Assembly: GCA_009784825.1 (NCBI GenBank)
Contig: WQXO01000002.1
Location: 1 to 64,000 of the forward strand
Source of the DNA: Oscillospiraceae bacterium
GTDB taxonomy: Bacteria > Bacillota > Clostridia > Oscillospirales > Ruminococcaceae
Direction: 5' to 3'
DNA: 64,000 nt
The notes beneath the pieces are model-generated. The model saw only the letters and a program-made list of their open reading frames with translations. It was not told the origin of the DNA and ran no database searches. Made by a program: the position numbers and the translations under genes. This document shows, in pieces, positions 24,876-32,911 of this stretch; the first letter of the stretch is position 1, and every line of letters starts with the position of its first letter.

Positions 24876-26645
24876 TTAATCATTTCCTCCGTTATCTATA
24901 GCGGACACCGTGTCCGCAAAAGCGGCAGGTTTACATAACTGACCGCAGACTCCGCAACCAACGCATAAGTTCTTGTTGACTGACACTTTCTTGTCTTTAT
25001 AAGATAATGCGGGACAGCCTACTTTTAAGCAGACTCGGCAACCGGTACATTTGTTCGGGTCAACCGCAACAGGTTTATTTTTCACAAAGCCTTTTAATAA
25101 TGCACAAGGTTTCCTTGAAATAACTACGCTGGGTTCGTTTGCGTCGAGTTCCTGCCTTAAAACACGCTCGGTTTCAGCCATGTCGGACGGGTCAACCACT
25201 GTAACACGCTTAATCCCGCACGCCTTACACATGGTTTCAATATCGACTGAGGGTGCTGAGTCACCGTAAATATCAAGACCGTTTGCGGGGGTGTTCTGCC
25301 CGCCAGTCATTCCGGTAATGGTGTTATCGGCGATGATAATTGTAGAATTACTCTTACTGTAGGCAATGTTAATCAGCCCCGTAATTCCCGAATGTATAAA
25401 GGTGGAATCGCCAACTACGCCGACGGCTCTGTTTTCATAATCGCCCTGACGCCCTTTATTGAACCCGTGTAACGAGGATACGCCCGCTCCCATACAAATG
25501 GTGGTATCCATTGCGGATAACGGAGGTGTAGCCCCTAAGGTGTAGCAGCCTATGTCGCCGTTGACCATTACGCCTAATTTCCCCAATACCGTGAATAGTC
25601 CTCTATGTGAGCAGCCCGCACACATCACGGGAGGGCGAACGGGAATAGCCTCGGGGAATACGCTGTGTTCTTTGACCTCGCCTAATACTTTTTCACGGAT
25701 TATACCCTGTGAGTATTCACCGATAGTCGGGAACAGGTCTTTCCCTATTACCTCTAACCCGATTGCCTTGCAGTGCTGTTCAATGATGGGGTCCATCTCC
25801 TCAGCAACGTATAATTTTTTCACTTTCTTGGCAAATTCTTTTATAAGCTCAACAGGCAGGGGATTAACCACGCCTAATTTAAGATAACTCGCTTTATCGC
25901 CCAACGCTTCACGTGAAAACTGATAGGTAGTCCCCGCACAGATAACACCTATGTCCGAATTATTGTCCTCTATTACATTAAAGGGGGATTTTTCCGCATA
26001 TGCGACTAATTTCCTGTCACGCTCGTCAACGAACACCCGTCTGCCTCTCGCAAATACCGGCATCATAACATATTTTGACGCATCTTTTTTATAATCGGGC
26101 AGGTCACGTTTAATGCGTTCACCCTCCTCTACTATACCTTGGGAATGGGAAATCCTTGTGGAAAGACGAATTAATACAGGAACATCGAACTCTTCGGACA
26201 AATCAAAGGCTTTTTTGGTGAACTCCAAGCATTCCCTTGAATCGGCAGGCTCAAGCATAAGGCACTTTGAAGCGATTGCGTGACGGCGGGAATCCTGCTC
26301 ATTCTGTGAAGAGTGCATACCCGGGTCATCAGCGATTGCTAAAACAAGACCGCCGTTCACCCCTGCGTAGGAAGCAGTGTATAACGGGTCACTCGCTACG
26401 TTTAAGCCGACATGCTTCATTCCCGTAAAGGCTCTCGCTCCCGCTATGCTTGCACCGACAACAACCTCACACCCGACTTTCTCATTAACTGCCCACTCAG
26501 CGTGAATATCACCCTTATACTGTGTCATGGCAAAGGTAATTTCGGTGCTGGGCGTTCCGGGATAACTCGATACAACGGTTACTCCCGCTTCATAGCAACC
26601 GCGGGCAATGGCATGGTTTCCGAGCATTAACGTCTTTTTTCCCAT
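24876..26645 (-). CDS. iorA: Indolepyruvate:ferredoxin oxidoreductase, alpha subunit
   Basis: A 589-residue subunit with the pyrimidine-binding and thiamine diphosphate domains (SSYPGTPSTEITF; GDIGCYTLG, GDSTFIHSGITGL, TITGMTGGQ) and a C-terminal domain with two 4Fe-4S clusters (KCTGCRVCLKVGCP and LCVGCGVCGQLCKP). The first motif of the second cluster and spacing are normal. Start at 26645 has AAGGAG; an upstream ATG was rejected. The last residues (ADTVSAIDNGGND) are encoded in part by a perfect GC palindrome at 24901-24917 and look like an added tail. Confidence 0.94.
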   Translation of the reverse strand: MGKKTLMLGNHAIARGCYEAGVTVVSSYPGTPSTEITFAMTQYKGDIHAEWAVNEKVGCEVVVGASIAGARAFTGMKHVGLNVASDPLYTASYAGVNGGLVLAIADDPGMHSSQNEQDSRRHAIASKCLMLEPADSRECLEFTKKAFDLSEEFDVPVLIRLSTRISHSQGIVEEGERIKRDLPDYKKDASKYVMMPVFARGRRVFVDERDRKLVAYAEKSPFNVIEDNNSDIGVICAGTTYQFSREALGDKASYLKLGVVNPLPVELIKEFAKKVKKLYVAEEMDPIIEQHCKAIGLEVIGKDLFPTIGEYSQGIIREKVLGEVKEHSVFPEAIPVRPPVMCAGCSHRGLFTVLGKLGVMVNGDIGCYTLGATPPLSAMDTTICMGAGVSSLHGFNKGRQGDYENRAVGVVGDSTFIHSGITGLINIAYSKSNSTIIIADNTITGMTGGQNTPANGLDIYGDSAPSVDIETMCKACGIKRVTVVDPSDMAETERVLRQELDANEPSVVISRKPCALLKGFVKNKPVAVDPNKCTGCRVCLKVGCPALSYKDKKVSVNKNLCVGCGVCGQLCKPAAFADTVSAIDNGGND

Positions 26646-26677
26646 TTTTGTTCTCCTTAATATTTTTAATCCATGAT

Positions 26678-26706
26678 ATTTTAACATATTTTATAGAAAA
26701 ATGCAA
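26678..26706 (-). promoter_or_regulatory. Sigma-A promoter of the iorA operon
   Basis: TTGCAT (26706-26701), 17-base spacer, TAAAAT (26683-26678), followed by a 30-base leader to iorA. Confidence 0.7.
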
Positions 26707-26779
26707 ACATTTTTTTATGTATATATTCATAAAATAAGCGAAAAATAATAAAAATTTCATACAAGAAAGGGATAAACCA

Positions 26780-27442
26780 ATGAAATCTTTTATAAAAATT
26801 TCGCTTTCGGCGTTTTTAATAGCGGCAATGTTAAGCGGGGTGGGTAAAAACTTTGAAACCGTCCCCGTGTATTCGCAATACGGCTCCACCGGTAAAGAAG
26901 TAGAAGCCATTCAACGGGTTCTGCGTGACTGGGGCGTGTTCAACGCTGAAATCACCGGATATTACGGGCCGATTACCGAAGAAGCGGTGCGGAAAGTTCA
27001 GCGTTATCACGGACTTCGTGTAACCGGAATAGCCGACCAAGCAACTTTACGGGTCATGGGAATTACCACAGGTAAGGTCATTTCGGCAACTCAAGCTAAT
27101 ATCAACCTATTAGCACGCATGATTTCCGCAGAGGGTAGAGGCGAACCGTATGAGGGTCAGGTAGCCATCGGAGCGGTAATACTCAACCGAATTAAACACC
27201 CCTCATTCCCGGACACATTAGCGGGCGTATTATACCAAGACGGTGCGTTCACAGCATTAGTAGACGGTCAGTTCAATCAACCCATATCAGCCACATCATA
27301 TTCGGCGGCACGTGATGCCATTAACGGCTGGGACCCGTCGGGCGGTGCAATATATTACCACAATCCTGCCAAGCACAATAACGCATTTATGAATGCAAGA
27401 CCGGTAATCAAACGAATTGGTGCACATTTATTCTGCATGTAA
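26780..27442 (+). CDS. sleB: Spore cortex-lytic enzyme SleB-like cell wall hydrolase
   Basis: A 220-residue exported enzyme: signal peptide (KISLSAFLIAAMLSGVG), a peptidoglycan-binding domain (GSTGKEVEAIQRVLRDWG...ATLRVMG, about 35-95) and a Hydrolase_2 catalytic domain (LLARMISAEGRGEPYEGQ, with the catalytic Glu at SAEGRG). SleB is a lytic transglycosylase that opens the spore cortex at germination, which supports a spore-forming host. AAAGGG precedes the start. A YpeB partner is not seen nearby. No clear sigma-A promoter; a forespore sigma factor could be used. Confidence 0.9.
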   Translation: MKSFIKISLSAFLIAAMLSGVGKNFETVPVYSQYGSTGKEVEAIQRVLRDWGVFNAEITGYYGPITEEAVRKVQRYHGLRVTGIADQATLRVMGITTGKVISATQANINLLARMISAEGRGEPYEGQVAIGAVILNRIKHPSFPDTLAGVLYQDGAFTALVDGQFNQPISATSYSAARDAINGWDPSGGAIYYHNPAKHNNAFMNARPVIKRIGAHLFCM

Positions 27443-27444
27443 TT

Positions 27445-27468
27445 ATTAGGGGGTTTCGACCCCCTAAT
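27445..27468 (+). terminator. Terminator of sleB
   Basis: Nine-base stem ATTAGGGGG/CCCCCTAAT with loop TTTCGA and T-rich tail; it starts just after the sleB stop and may also serve the convergent gene. Confidence 0.85.
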
Positions 27469-27473
27469 ATATT

Positions 27474-29654
27474 TTACATATTAAAAACACTTACAACTGT
27501 ACCTGACGTAGTGGAGGATATAATCATATCATCGAAGAAGCAATAGACATAACCGTTAGATATTACAGCGGCGTTATAACTTGAATACAGGTCTAAATCC
27601 GTGATGAACCCCCTAATATCGAAACCGGCATACTCGCTGTATCCGATAATCAAAAACTGTTCAACCTCTGTCACCCTTGTGTGATAAACTATGGGAACTG
27701 TGATTATTCCCGAATCATAACTGACTGCAATAACCTCCCTCGAATGTTCTGACGGCATTTCAACCGTTCCCTGCCGCAAATTCGGCGGAATATGAGTTAT
27801 CTCGTCGATTATCTCGGGTGAACCGTCACTTTTAATAACATACATTGTCACCGTGACACCCTGCCTGTTACCCTCATTATCAGCGTTTATGCTGACCGAG
27901 AAGAACTTACCCTCACCCCACGAGTAATACATTACCTCAGAAATCAAGGTGTTTATTTCCTGCAAGAACACAGGGTTCTCCGGCATAGAGGTGTTTATGG
28001 CGTATAACTGCTCGGCTATTACATAAACAGCCCTGTCGTCATATGCCGCTCCCCGCAATTCTTCACCTGAGGCAATTTTTTCAATAACTGCCGTTTGTGA
28101 CATATCATCATCGAGAATATATAGAGTAACACTGCTTATTTCATCACGCACAACCGCCGGCACACGCATAATTCCGTTCCTGTAATCGACAAAGCCTTGT
28201 TTTACCTCTCCCTTGACATTTACCGAAACAGGATTGTTCAGCGTATTCTCATACACATTATATTTGATTAGAGTTGTTCGCCCTTTATCGGACAATGTCA
28301 AAACAAGCGTATTCCCGAATTCGTACACAAAATCGGCTTTCCCACCGCTTATTGCATATGCTGTTACCTTTTCCGGTGTTATACCCGCAATAACCGTCAT
28401 GCTCGAATAATCGGAGTTTTTCATAATCGTGATATTGTCCATAGGAACGTAGCTTCTCTGATTATTCAGCTTGTATGCGGGGATATACCCGTCATAATTC
28501 GTCGGGCTGAGATTGTTCATAACCTCATAATCGGTTATGATAAAAAACGCAGTATCACGGATAATTATATCGTTGAAAGTACCGTCCTGTGTGTATTCCG
28601 TGACGGGGGTGGCGTTCCAGTTAAGCGTGTCGAAGCCTAAAACAGTTACACTCGGCTGGACAAAACTGAACGATTGCTTAACAGGAATTTCGTCAATTTC
28701 TGTGAAATAATCGAAATCCACCGAATATTCACTGTTATACACTGCATACAGCCTGTCCCTTTGTAGGAATATACCGAGTAATTCCATGTCATCACGGTTA
28801 TAAAACGGCACAGAGGTCATGACCCCCAAATTCGTCTTAACCGCCTTAATTTCGTTACCGTCGGTTTTGAATATATAATCGGAATTATTACACAGTGAAC
28901 GTAATCCCCTCGGTTCAACCCCGAAGCTTTCCGCATTATAACGCTTTTCAAAAGGAAATAGCTTGTCCGTCTGACTGGTTAATTGTGCTTGGAGAGAAAA
29001 AATATCCTCATAAATTTCGGGTGCTTTAAAAGAATCATCCGGTAAAGCCCAGCTTCCGGTGGTTATATAACGGACGAAGAAGCTCATAAACACCAAAACA
29101 ACGCCTAATGATATGCAGATTATCCGCCTGACCCTGTTCTCACGGGGGGCGTTCTCGTCAAAATCCTCACCCGAGCCATACTCGTCAATCTCCGGTTCAT
29201 CCCCCGAATTAAACTCCTTATATTCATCAGAAACGGGTGCATCATCACCCCACAAGTCTTCCTCAGAATTATCGAGCTCCTTAATGTCTTCGTCATCATC
29301 GACAAGCGTTATTTCCTCGGTAATATCCATTTGCTCGGGTTCGGGAGCGGGTTCGGCAACATTCTCACTTTCGGATAAGGCTAAGGTAAGGCTGTTTTCG
29401 AGTTCACGGCGGGTTTTCTTCTGCACACGCTTAACTCTGCGTTCCCGTGCTGTTTTAAGCAAAGCAGAATAGTCCTCGCCGGTAAGCGGGGAATTCTCAA
29501 GTATTTCAACGAGGCGGGCATAGGTAAGCCCCGGATTTTCCTTAATCTCGGAATAATCCTCGTTACTAATCTCGGTATGCCCGATTAATGCGAGGAACTC
29601 CCTCCCTGAGAGGCGTTCCTTCTTAATCTCACGCAGGAATTCGGCAGCGGTCAT
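27474..29654 (-). CDS. Membrane-anchored beta-propeller protein
   Basis: A 726-residue protein. Residues 1-185 are cytoplasmic and very acidic in the second half (DITEEITLVDDDEDIKELDN); a membrane helix lies at about 185-205 (ICISLGVVLVFMSFFVRYI); the outer part of about 520 residues has the repeated beta-strand pattern of the secreted C-terminal beta-propeller domain (PF09826-type). It probably senses or binds something at the wall. Promoter at 29692-29720; ribosome site GGAG ten bases from the start. No partner gene is obvious. Confidence 0.7.
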   Translation of the reverse strand: MTAAEFLREIKKERLSGREFLALIGHTEISNEDYSEIKENPGLTYARLVEILENSPLTGEDYSALLKTARERRVKRVQKKTRRELENSLTLALSESENVAEPAPEPEQMDITEEITLVDDDEDIKELDNSEEDLWGDDAPVSDEYKEFNSGDEPEIDEYGSGEDFDENAPRENRVRRIICISLGVVLVFMSFFVRYITTGSWALPDDSFKAPEIYEDIFSLQAQLTSQTDKLFPFEKRYNAESFGVEPRGLRSLCNNSDYIFKTDGNEIKAVKTNLGVMTSVPFYNRDDMELLGIFLQRDRLYAVYNSEYSVDFDYFTEIDEIPVKQSFSFVQPSVTVLGFDTLNWNATPVTEYTQDGTFNDIIIRDTAFFIITDYEVMNNLSPTNYDGYIPAYKLNNQRSYVPMDNITIMKNSDYSSMTVIAGITPEKVTAYAISGGKADFVYEFGNTLVLTLSDKGRTTLIKYNVYENTLNNPVSVNVKGEVKQGFVDYRNGIMRVPAVVRDEISSVTLYILDDDMSQTAVIEKIASGEELRGAAYDDRAVYVIAEQLYAINTSMPENPVFLQEINTLISEVMYYSWGEGKFFSVSINADNEGNRQGVTVTMYVIKSDGSPEIIDEITHIPPNLRQGTVEMPSEHSREVIAVSYDSGIITVPIVYHTRVTEVEQFLIIGYSEYAGFDIRGFITDLDLYSSYNAAVISNGYVYCFFDDMIISSTTSGTVVSVFNM

Positions 29655-29691
29655 CAGATAAACTCTCCGTGTTATATGAAAGATTAATTAT

Positions 29692-29720
29692 ATTTTAGCA
29701 TATTATTAAGAATTTTGCAA
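29692..29720 (-). promoter_or_regulatory. Sigma-A promoter of the beta-propeller gene
   Basis: TTGCAA, 17-base spacer, TAAAAT on the minus strand; divergent from the CAP-gene promoter 37 bases away. Confidence 0.7.
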
Positions 29721-29756
29721 TACCTCAGGTTAAACAGCATAAATTATGGAAAACAC

Positions 29757-29785
29757 TTGTTTTTTATGTGAGAATGTAGTATAAT
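29757..29785 (+). promoter_or_regulatory. Sigma-A promoter of the CAP-domain lipoprotein
   Basis: TTGTTT (29757-29762), 17-base spacer, TATAAT (29780-29785). Confidence 0.8.
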
Positions 29786-29810
29786 GTTATAAGAAACGGA
29801 GGATATGCTT

Positions 29811-30695
29811 ATGCGAAACAAGTTTATTATGCTGACAGTGATTGTCTGTGTGCTGTCACTGACTGCATGTGTCACAGGAGATTTACATAATGCCGATGAG
29901 TTTGATTTAATTAATAAAACAGAGTCTGAGCCGACATCTGAACCAAACGATGACGAAATTCCCGTTGAAAGCTTTACCTCGTCAACAACAACCGAAATTG
30001 AAGAAACAACACTCGTTGCTTTTACACGGGCTACTACCTATGAGGATGAAACACAAACCGAGGAAACCACTACCGAAGCGACCACCACCGAAGCTACTAC
30101 AGCGGCTACTACAGTTGCTACTACTGCCGCTACTACGGCTGCAACGACTGCCGCTACTACAGCCGCAACGACTTCTGCCACTACAGCTGCAACGACTGCC
30201 GCCACAACTGCTGTTACTACAGTTGCCACAACAGCGGCTACGACTGCCGCAACCGAGTCTCCGGGGAATTCGTTAATTCCGCCTGCCGGAAACGGTACAT
30301 ACCGTGATTCGGAGGCTGAAAAGATATTAGCATTAGTAAATGCAGAACGTGCCTCAGCAGGGCTTCCCGCCTTAAAGTGGGACGATAACTATGCTGTTGC
30401 CGCAAAAATCAGAGTAGTGGAGCTTCAGCACAGCTGGAGTCACACAAGACCGGACGGGCGTCAATTTACTACTGCAATAACCGAAGCGGGTATAAAATAC
30501 CAAGCAGCCGGGGAAAACTTAGCAATGGGTTCGCCTGCCACGAGTTATACGGCCGATAGTGCTATGAAAGGCTGGATGGCCTCTCCACCCCATAAAGCAA
30601 ACATATTATCGGATAAATTTGAGGTTATGGGCGTTGCGGCATATGACATCGACGGTGTCAGATATTATGTGCAGTTATTCGGGCGGAATCCCTAA
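29811..30695 (+). CDS. CAP/SCP-domain lipoprotein with long Thr/Ala linker
   Basis: A 294-residue surface protein. A lipobox (LSLTAC) at residues 15-20 predicts a lipid anchor. An acidic segment and a roughly 100-residue linker made almost wholly of Thr and Ala (about 60-150) lead to a C-terminal CAP domain (ILALVNAERASAGLPALKWDDNY, HSWSHTRPDG, AAGENLAMGS, WMASPPHKANIL), the YkwD/SCP type. The start is the second ATG (29811), eight bases from GGAGG; the first is only two bases from it. The linker DNA is a degenerate nine-base repeat and could vary in length. Function of bacterial CAP proteins is poorly known. Confidence 0.9.
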   Translation: MRNKFIMLTVIVCVLSLTACVTGDLHNADEFDLINKTESEPTSEPNDDEIPVESFTSSTTTEIEETTLVAFTRATTYEDETQTEETTTEATTTEATTAATTVATTAATTAATTAATTAATTSATTAATTAATTAVTTVATTAATTAATESPGNSLIPPAGNGTYRDSEAEKILALVNAERASAGLPALKWDDNYAVAAKIRVVELQHSWSHTRPDGRQFTTAITEAGIKYQAAGENLAMGSPATSYTADSAMKGWMASPPHKANILSDKFEVMGVAAYDIDGVRYYVQLFGRNP

Positions 30696-30715
30696 CAAGG
30701 CATAGGAGCATAATT

Positions 30716-30817
30716 ATGAAGAAAAATGAAAGAAAAAAGTTGATTTTAAAAATCATCGCCTTGGCAATCGCACTTATCATGATTAGTGCAATCGTGTTAG
30801 ATTTGTTTATTTGGTAA
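30716..30817 (+). CDS. Small membrane protein of 33 residues
   Basis: ATG at 30716 with AGGAG seven bases upstream; the product starts with a basic stretch (MKKNERKKLILK) followed by one hydrophobic helix (IIALAIALIMISAIVLDLFIW). It lies 20 bases after the CAP gene and before a terminator, so it is the last gene of that transcript. The ribosome site, the amino-acid pattern and the context support a real gene. Function unknown; small proteins of this type often modify a membrane partner. Confidence 0.65.
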   Translation: MKKNERKKLILKIIALAIALIMISAIVLDLFIW

Positions 30818-30822
30818 AAAAG

Positions 30823-30849
30823 AAAAAGGACGCACACAGCGTCCTTTTT
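30823..30849. terminator. Bidirectional terminator
   Basis: Eleven-base stem AAAAAGGACGC/GCGTCCTTTTT with loop ACACA; serves the CAP operon (plus) and tRNA-Lys (minus). Confidence 0.9.
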
Positions 30850-30862
30850 ATGTTGCATCTGA

Positions 30863-30935
30863 TGATTCGCCTGGGACTCGAACCCAGGACACCCTGCTTA
30901 AAAGGCAGGTGCTCTACCGCCTGAGCTAGCGAATC
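30863..30935 (-). tRNA. tRNA-Lys (anticodon TTT)
   Basis: 73 bases, acceptor stem GATTCGC paired at the 3' end, D-arm TAGCTCAGGCGGTAGAGCA, anticodon loop CTTTTAA giving TTT, T-arm GGTTCGAGT. Discriminator A; CCA not encoded. Own promoter at 30952-30980. Confidence 0.97.
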
Positions 30936-30951
30936 ACATACAACAAATGAC

Positions 30952-30980
30952 ATTATACCAAAAAAAGCAAGTCCTGTCAA
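30952..30980 (-). promoter_or_regulatory. Sigma-A promoter of tRNA-Lys
   Basis: TTGACA (30980-30975), 17-base spacer containing seven T, TATAAT (30957-30952). The -35 lies in the loop of a hairpin CAAAAAAAG/CTTTTTTTG (30959-30990), an arrangement very like the one at 35840-35874. Confidence 0.9.
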
Positions 30981-30997
30981 TCTTTTTTTGAAAATTT

Positions 30998-31543
30998 TTA
31001 AATTAAATTACCAAGTTCTGAATTAAAATCGTCTAAAAGCAGTCTTAATGCGGTAAAAGCAATCGGGTAATACACGTCTTTGGGGAACTTTTCGAGTTTC
31101 AGCGGAATCTCCAACGGTTGGATTACCCTACCCGAGAACGCAGTTATTTCCCGATTAAGCGAGATGACTATGCTGTCGGAGGTAAGGCTTGAATAGGACA
31201 AAGTGTCCTTTTCACTTGCTCCGCAGGTAATCACACGCTTTTTTGAATCGGTCTTAAGTGCGGTTAGTTGCTCGATATTCTCGGAATTAACCACGATTAT
31301 GCTTTTTTCGGGTAAGGGGATATTCGGGACAATTCCGCCGCTTTTCATAACGATAATGCATTCGTCAACATACAGCGACTTGATTTCCGGGAAATCAGCG
31401 ACTATAATTTCATAGCCCTGCCCGCACTGAACCAAGCTCTTACTCTTTATATAAGTAACCCGATATGATTTCGACAGCTGCGTCAGTATTAGGTTTTCCA
31501 TATCCTTTTCGGAACCTTTCCCGATTGTATACACTATAGTCAT
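30998..31543 (-). CDS. Conserved hypothetical protein
   Basis: A 181-residue soluble protein with alternating strands and helices (YEIIVADFPEIKSLYVDECIIVM, KSIIVVNSENIEQL), a Rossmann-like pattern without a recognisable nucleotide motif. I do not recognise the family. The start has GGGGG eight bases upstream, but that ribosome site can pair with CTCCC across a hairpin at 31552-31587. It is the last gene downstream of the oxidoreductase operon, 94 bases after its gamma subunit. Confidence 0.55.
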   Translation of the reverse strand: MTIVYTIGKGSEKDMENLILTQLSKSYRVTYIKSKSLVQCGQGYEIIVADFPEIKSLYVDECIIVMKSGGIVPNIPLPEKSIIVVNSENIEQLTALKTDSKKRVITCGASEKDTLSYSSLTSDSIVISLNREITAFSGRVIQPLEIPLKLEKFPKDVYYPIAFTALRLLLDDFNSELGNLI

Positions 31544-31551
31544 AATAAAAT

Positions 31552-31587
31552 CCCCCTATTACGGTTAGTCTAATCCGTAAAAGGGAG
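31552..31587 (-). promoter_or_regulatory. Hairpin that hides a ribosome binding site
   Basis: On the minus strand TTACGG/CCGTAA (31580-31559) with inner TTAG/CTAA, extended by CTCCC pairing with the GGGGG ribosome site of the 30998-31543 gene. It could control translation or act as a weak terminator between the operon and this gene. Confidence 0.4.
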
Positions 31588-31599
31588 ATTATTCTTATA

Positions 31600-31640
31600 A
31601 ATTCAATCATTATTAACTATTCATTATTAATTATTAATTA
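31600..31640. repeat. AT-rich heptamer-like array at the 3' end of the gamma subunit gene
   Basis: Degenerate ATTATTA/ATTAATT units run from 31600 into the stop codon (TAA, 31638-31640) of the gamma subunit gene. It resembles the AATTAAT array at 16255-16296. Confidence 0.6.
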
Positions 31641-32174
31641 ATTTGCCATTCCTATTTCGATGGCTTTCATGTTTAATTCAATAAGATTAGCTTTACCGGC
31701 GGGGACAGACACCTCTAACGCCGCTTTCACGGTTTCTAACGTCGCTAAACCCGTTTCCTTAATGACCTTACCGAGTACGATAATGTTCGCCATACCTTTT
31801 AAGTCGTTCTCGGCGGCTAACCTTGTTGCGGGGATATAGAAACAATCAATGTCACTACCGTCGTATTTACTGTCAACCAACGAATTATCAATAAACGCCT
31901 TACCGCCTTTTTTCACCGCATTAATGAACTTGTCATAGCTCGGACCGTTCATGGCTATAAGAACATCGGGGCTGTCAACAACAGGTGAGCCGATTAAGGA
32001 ATCGCTGATACATACCGAACAGTTGCAGGTTCCTCCACGCATAGCTGGCCCGTAGGACGGAAACCATGTAACCTCCTTATTATCAATTAATCCGATATTA
32101 CCGAGCAGCTTCCCTGCGAAAAGAATCCCCTGTCCGCCGAACCCTGCGATTAAATATTCATTCATTTTTTTCAT
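31638..32174 (-). CDS. 2-oxoacid:ferredoxin oxidoreductase, gamma subunit
   Basis: A 178-residue gamma subunit ([39 protein letters not shown]). With the alpha, beta and delta subunits in this operon it makes a four-gene enzyme of the Vor/Kor type, which turns a branched-chain or other 2-oxoacid into an acyl-CoA and reduces ferredoxin. GGGGAGC precedes the start, which overlaps the beta gene by four bases. Substrate cannot be told from sequence. Confidence 0.92.
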   Translation of the reverse strand: MKKMNEYLIAGFGGQGILFAGKLLGNIGLIDNKEVTWFPSYGPAMRGGTCNCSVCISDSLIGSPVVDSPDVLIAMNGPSYDKFINAVKKGGKAFIDNSLVDSKYDGSDIDCFYIPATRLAAENDLKGMANIIVLGKVIKETGLATLETVKAALEVSVPAGKANLIELNMKAIEIGMAN

Positions 32175-32911
32175 CTTATGCTCCCCTCCTTATACACTCC
32201 CAAAGGATAATAAGGCATCATCTCTGTCTTAATCCGTTCAAGGGATTCAAGCGGAGTCATTCCCCAGTTGGTCGGGCAGTTGCTTAAAATCTCCACAATT
32301 GAGAAGCCTTGTTTATTTTTCTGGATTTCAAACGCCTTACGGATGGCTTTCTTCGCCCCCATAATGGTCTTAGGGTCGATGACCGCCACTCTTTCGGCAA
32401 GTGCCACGCCGTCTAATTGCGACATAAGCTCACACACACGAATTGGGAAGCCCTCAACAGCGGTATTCCTCCCGAAAGGCGTGGTCTGGGTTTTCTGCCC
32501 CGGTAATGTTGTGGGAGCCATTTGACCGCCCGTCATTCCGTAAGTGGTGTTGTTCACGAATATGGCAGTGATGTTCTCGCCCCGTGCCGCCGCATGAATA
32601 ATCTCGGCAGTACCGATTGCCGCTAAGTCGCCGTCTCCTTGGTAGGTGAATACGAACCTGTCGGGCTTCGCACGCTTAACCCCTGTAGCGACTGCGGGAG
32701 AACGTCCGTGTGACGCTTGAATCATATCACAGCTGAAATAGTTATACGCCAATACAGAACAGCCTACAGGGCAAACCCCGATTGTCTGTCCGTCTATTCC
32801 CATTTCATCAATAACTTCGGCGATTATGCGGTGGATAATCCCGTGGGTACAGCCGGGGCAGTAATGATTAGGAACATCAACCAATGATTTAGGTCTTGTG
32901 AAATTCGGCAT
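32171..32911 (-). CDS. 2-oxoacid:ferredoxin oxidoreductase, beta (thiamine diphosphate) subunit
   Basis: A 246-residue subunit that binds thiamine diphosphate: YCPGCTHGIIHRI at the N-terminus, the GDGDLAAIGTAEI...NNTTYGMTGGQ thiamine motif and GHGRSPAVATG-like ASHGRSPAVATGV. The start overlaps the alpha stop by one base (TAATG). All subunits of a Vor/Kor-type enzyme are present in order delta-(GH43)-alpha-beta-gamma. Confidence 0.94.
   Translation of the reverse strand: MPNFTRPKSLVDVPNHYCPGCTHGIIHRIIAEVIDEMGIDGQTIGVCPVGCSVLAYNYFSCDMIQASHGRSPAVATGVKRAKPDRFVFTYQGDGDLAAIGTAEIIHAAARGENITAIFVNNTTYGMTGGQMAPTTLPGQKTQTTPFGRNTAVEGFPIRVCELMSQLDGVALAERVAVIDPKTIMGAKKAIRKAFEIQKNKQGFSIVEILSNCPTNWGMTPLESLERIKTEMMPYYPLGVYKEGSIR

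Noticed and set aside
26700-26779. A forespore (sigma-G/E) promoter for sleB
   Set aside because: CATA-type -10 fragments occur in the AT-rich region, but no pair with correct spacing was convincing.
30038-30229. Val/Ala-rich open frame opposite the CAP lipoprotein linker
   Set aside because: It is the complement of the Thr/Ala repeat and has no ribosome site.
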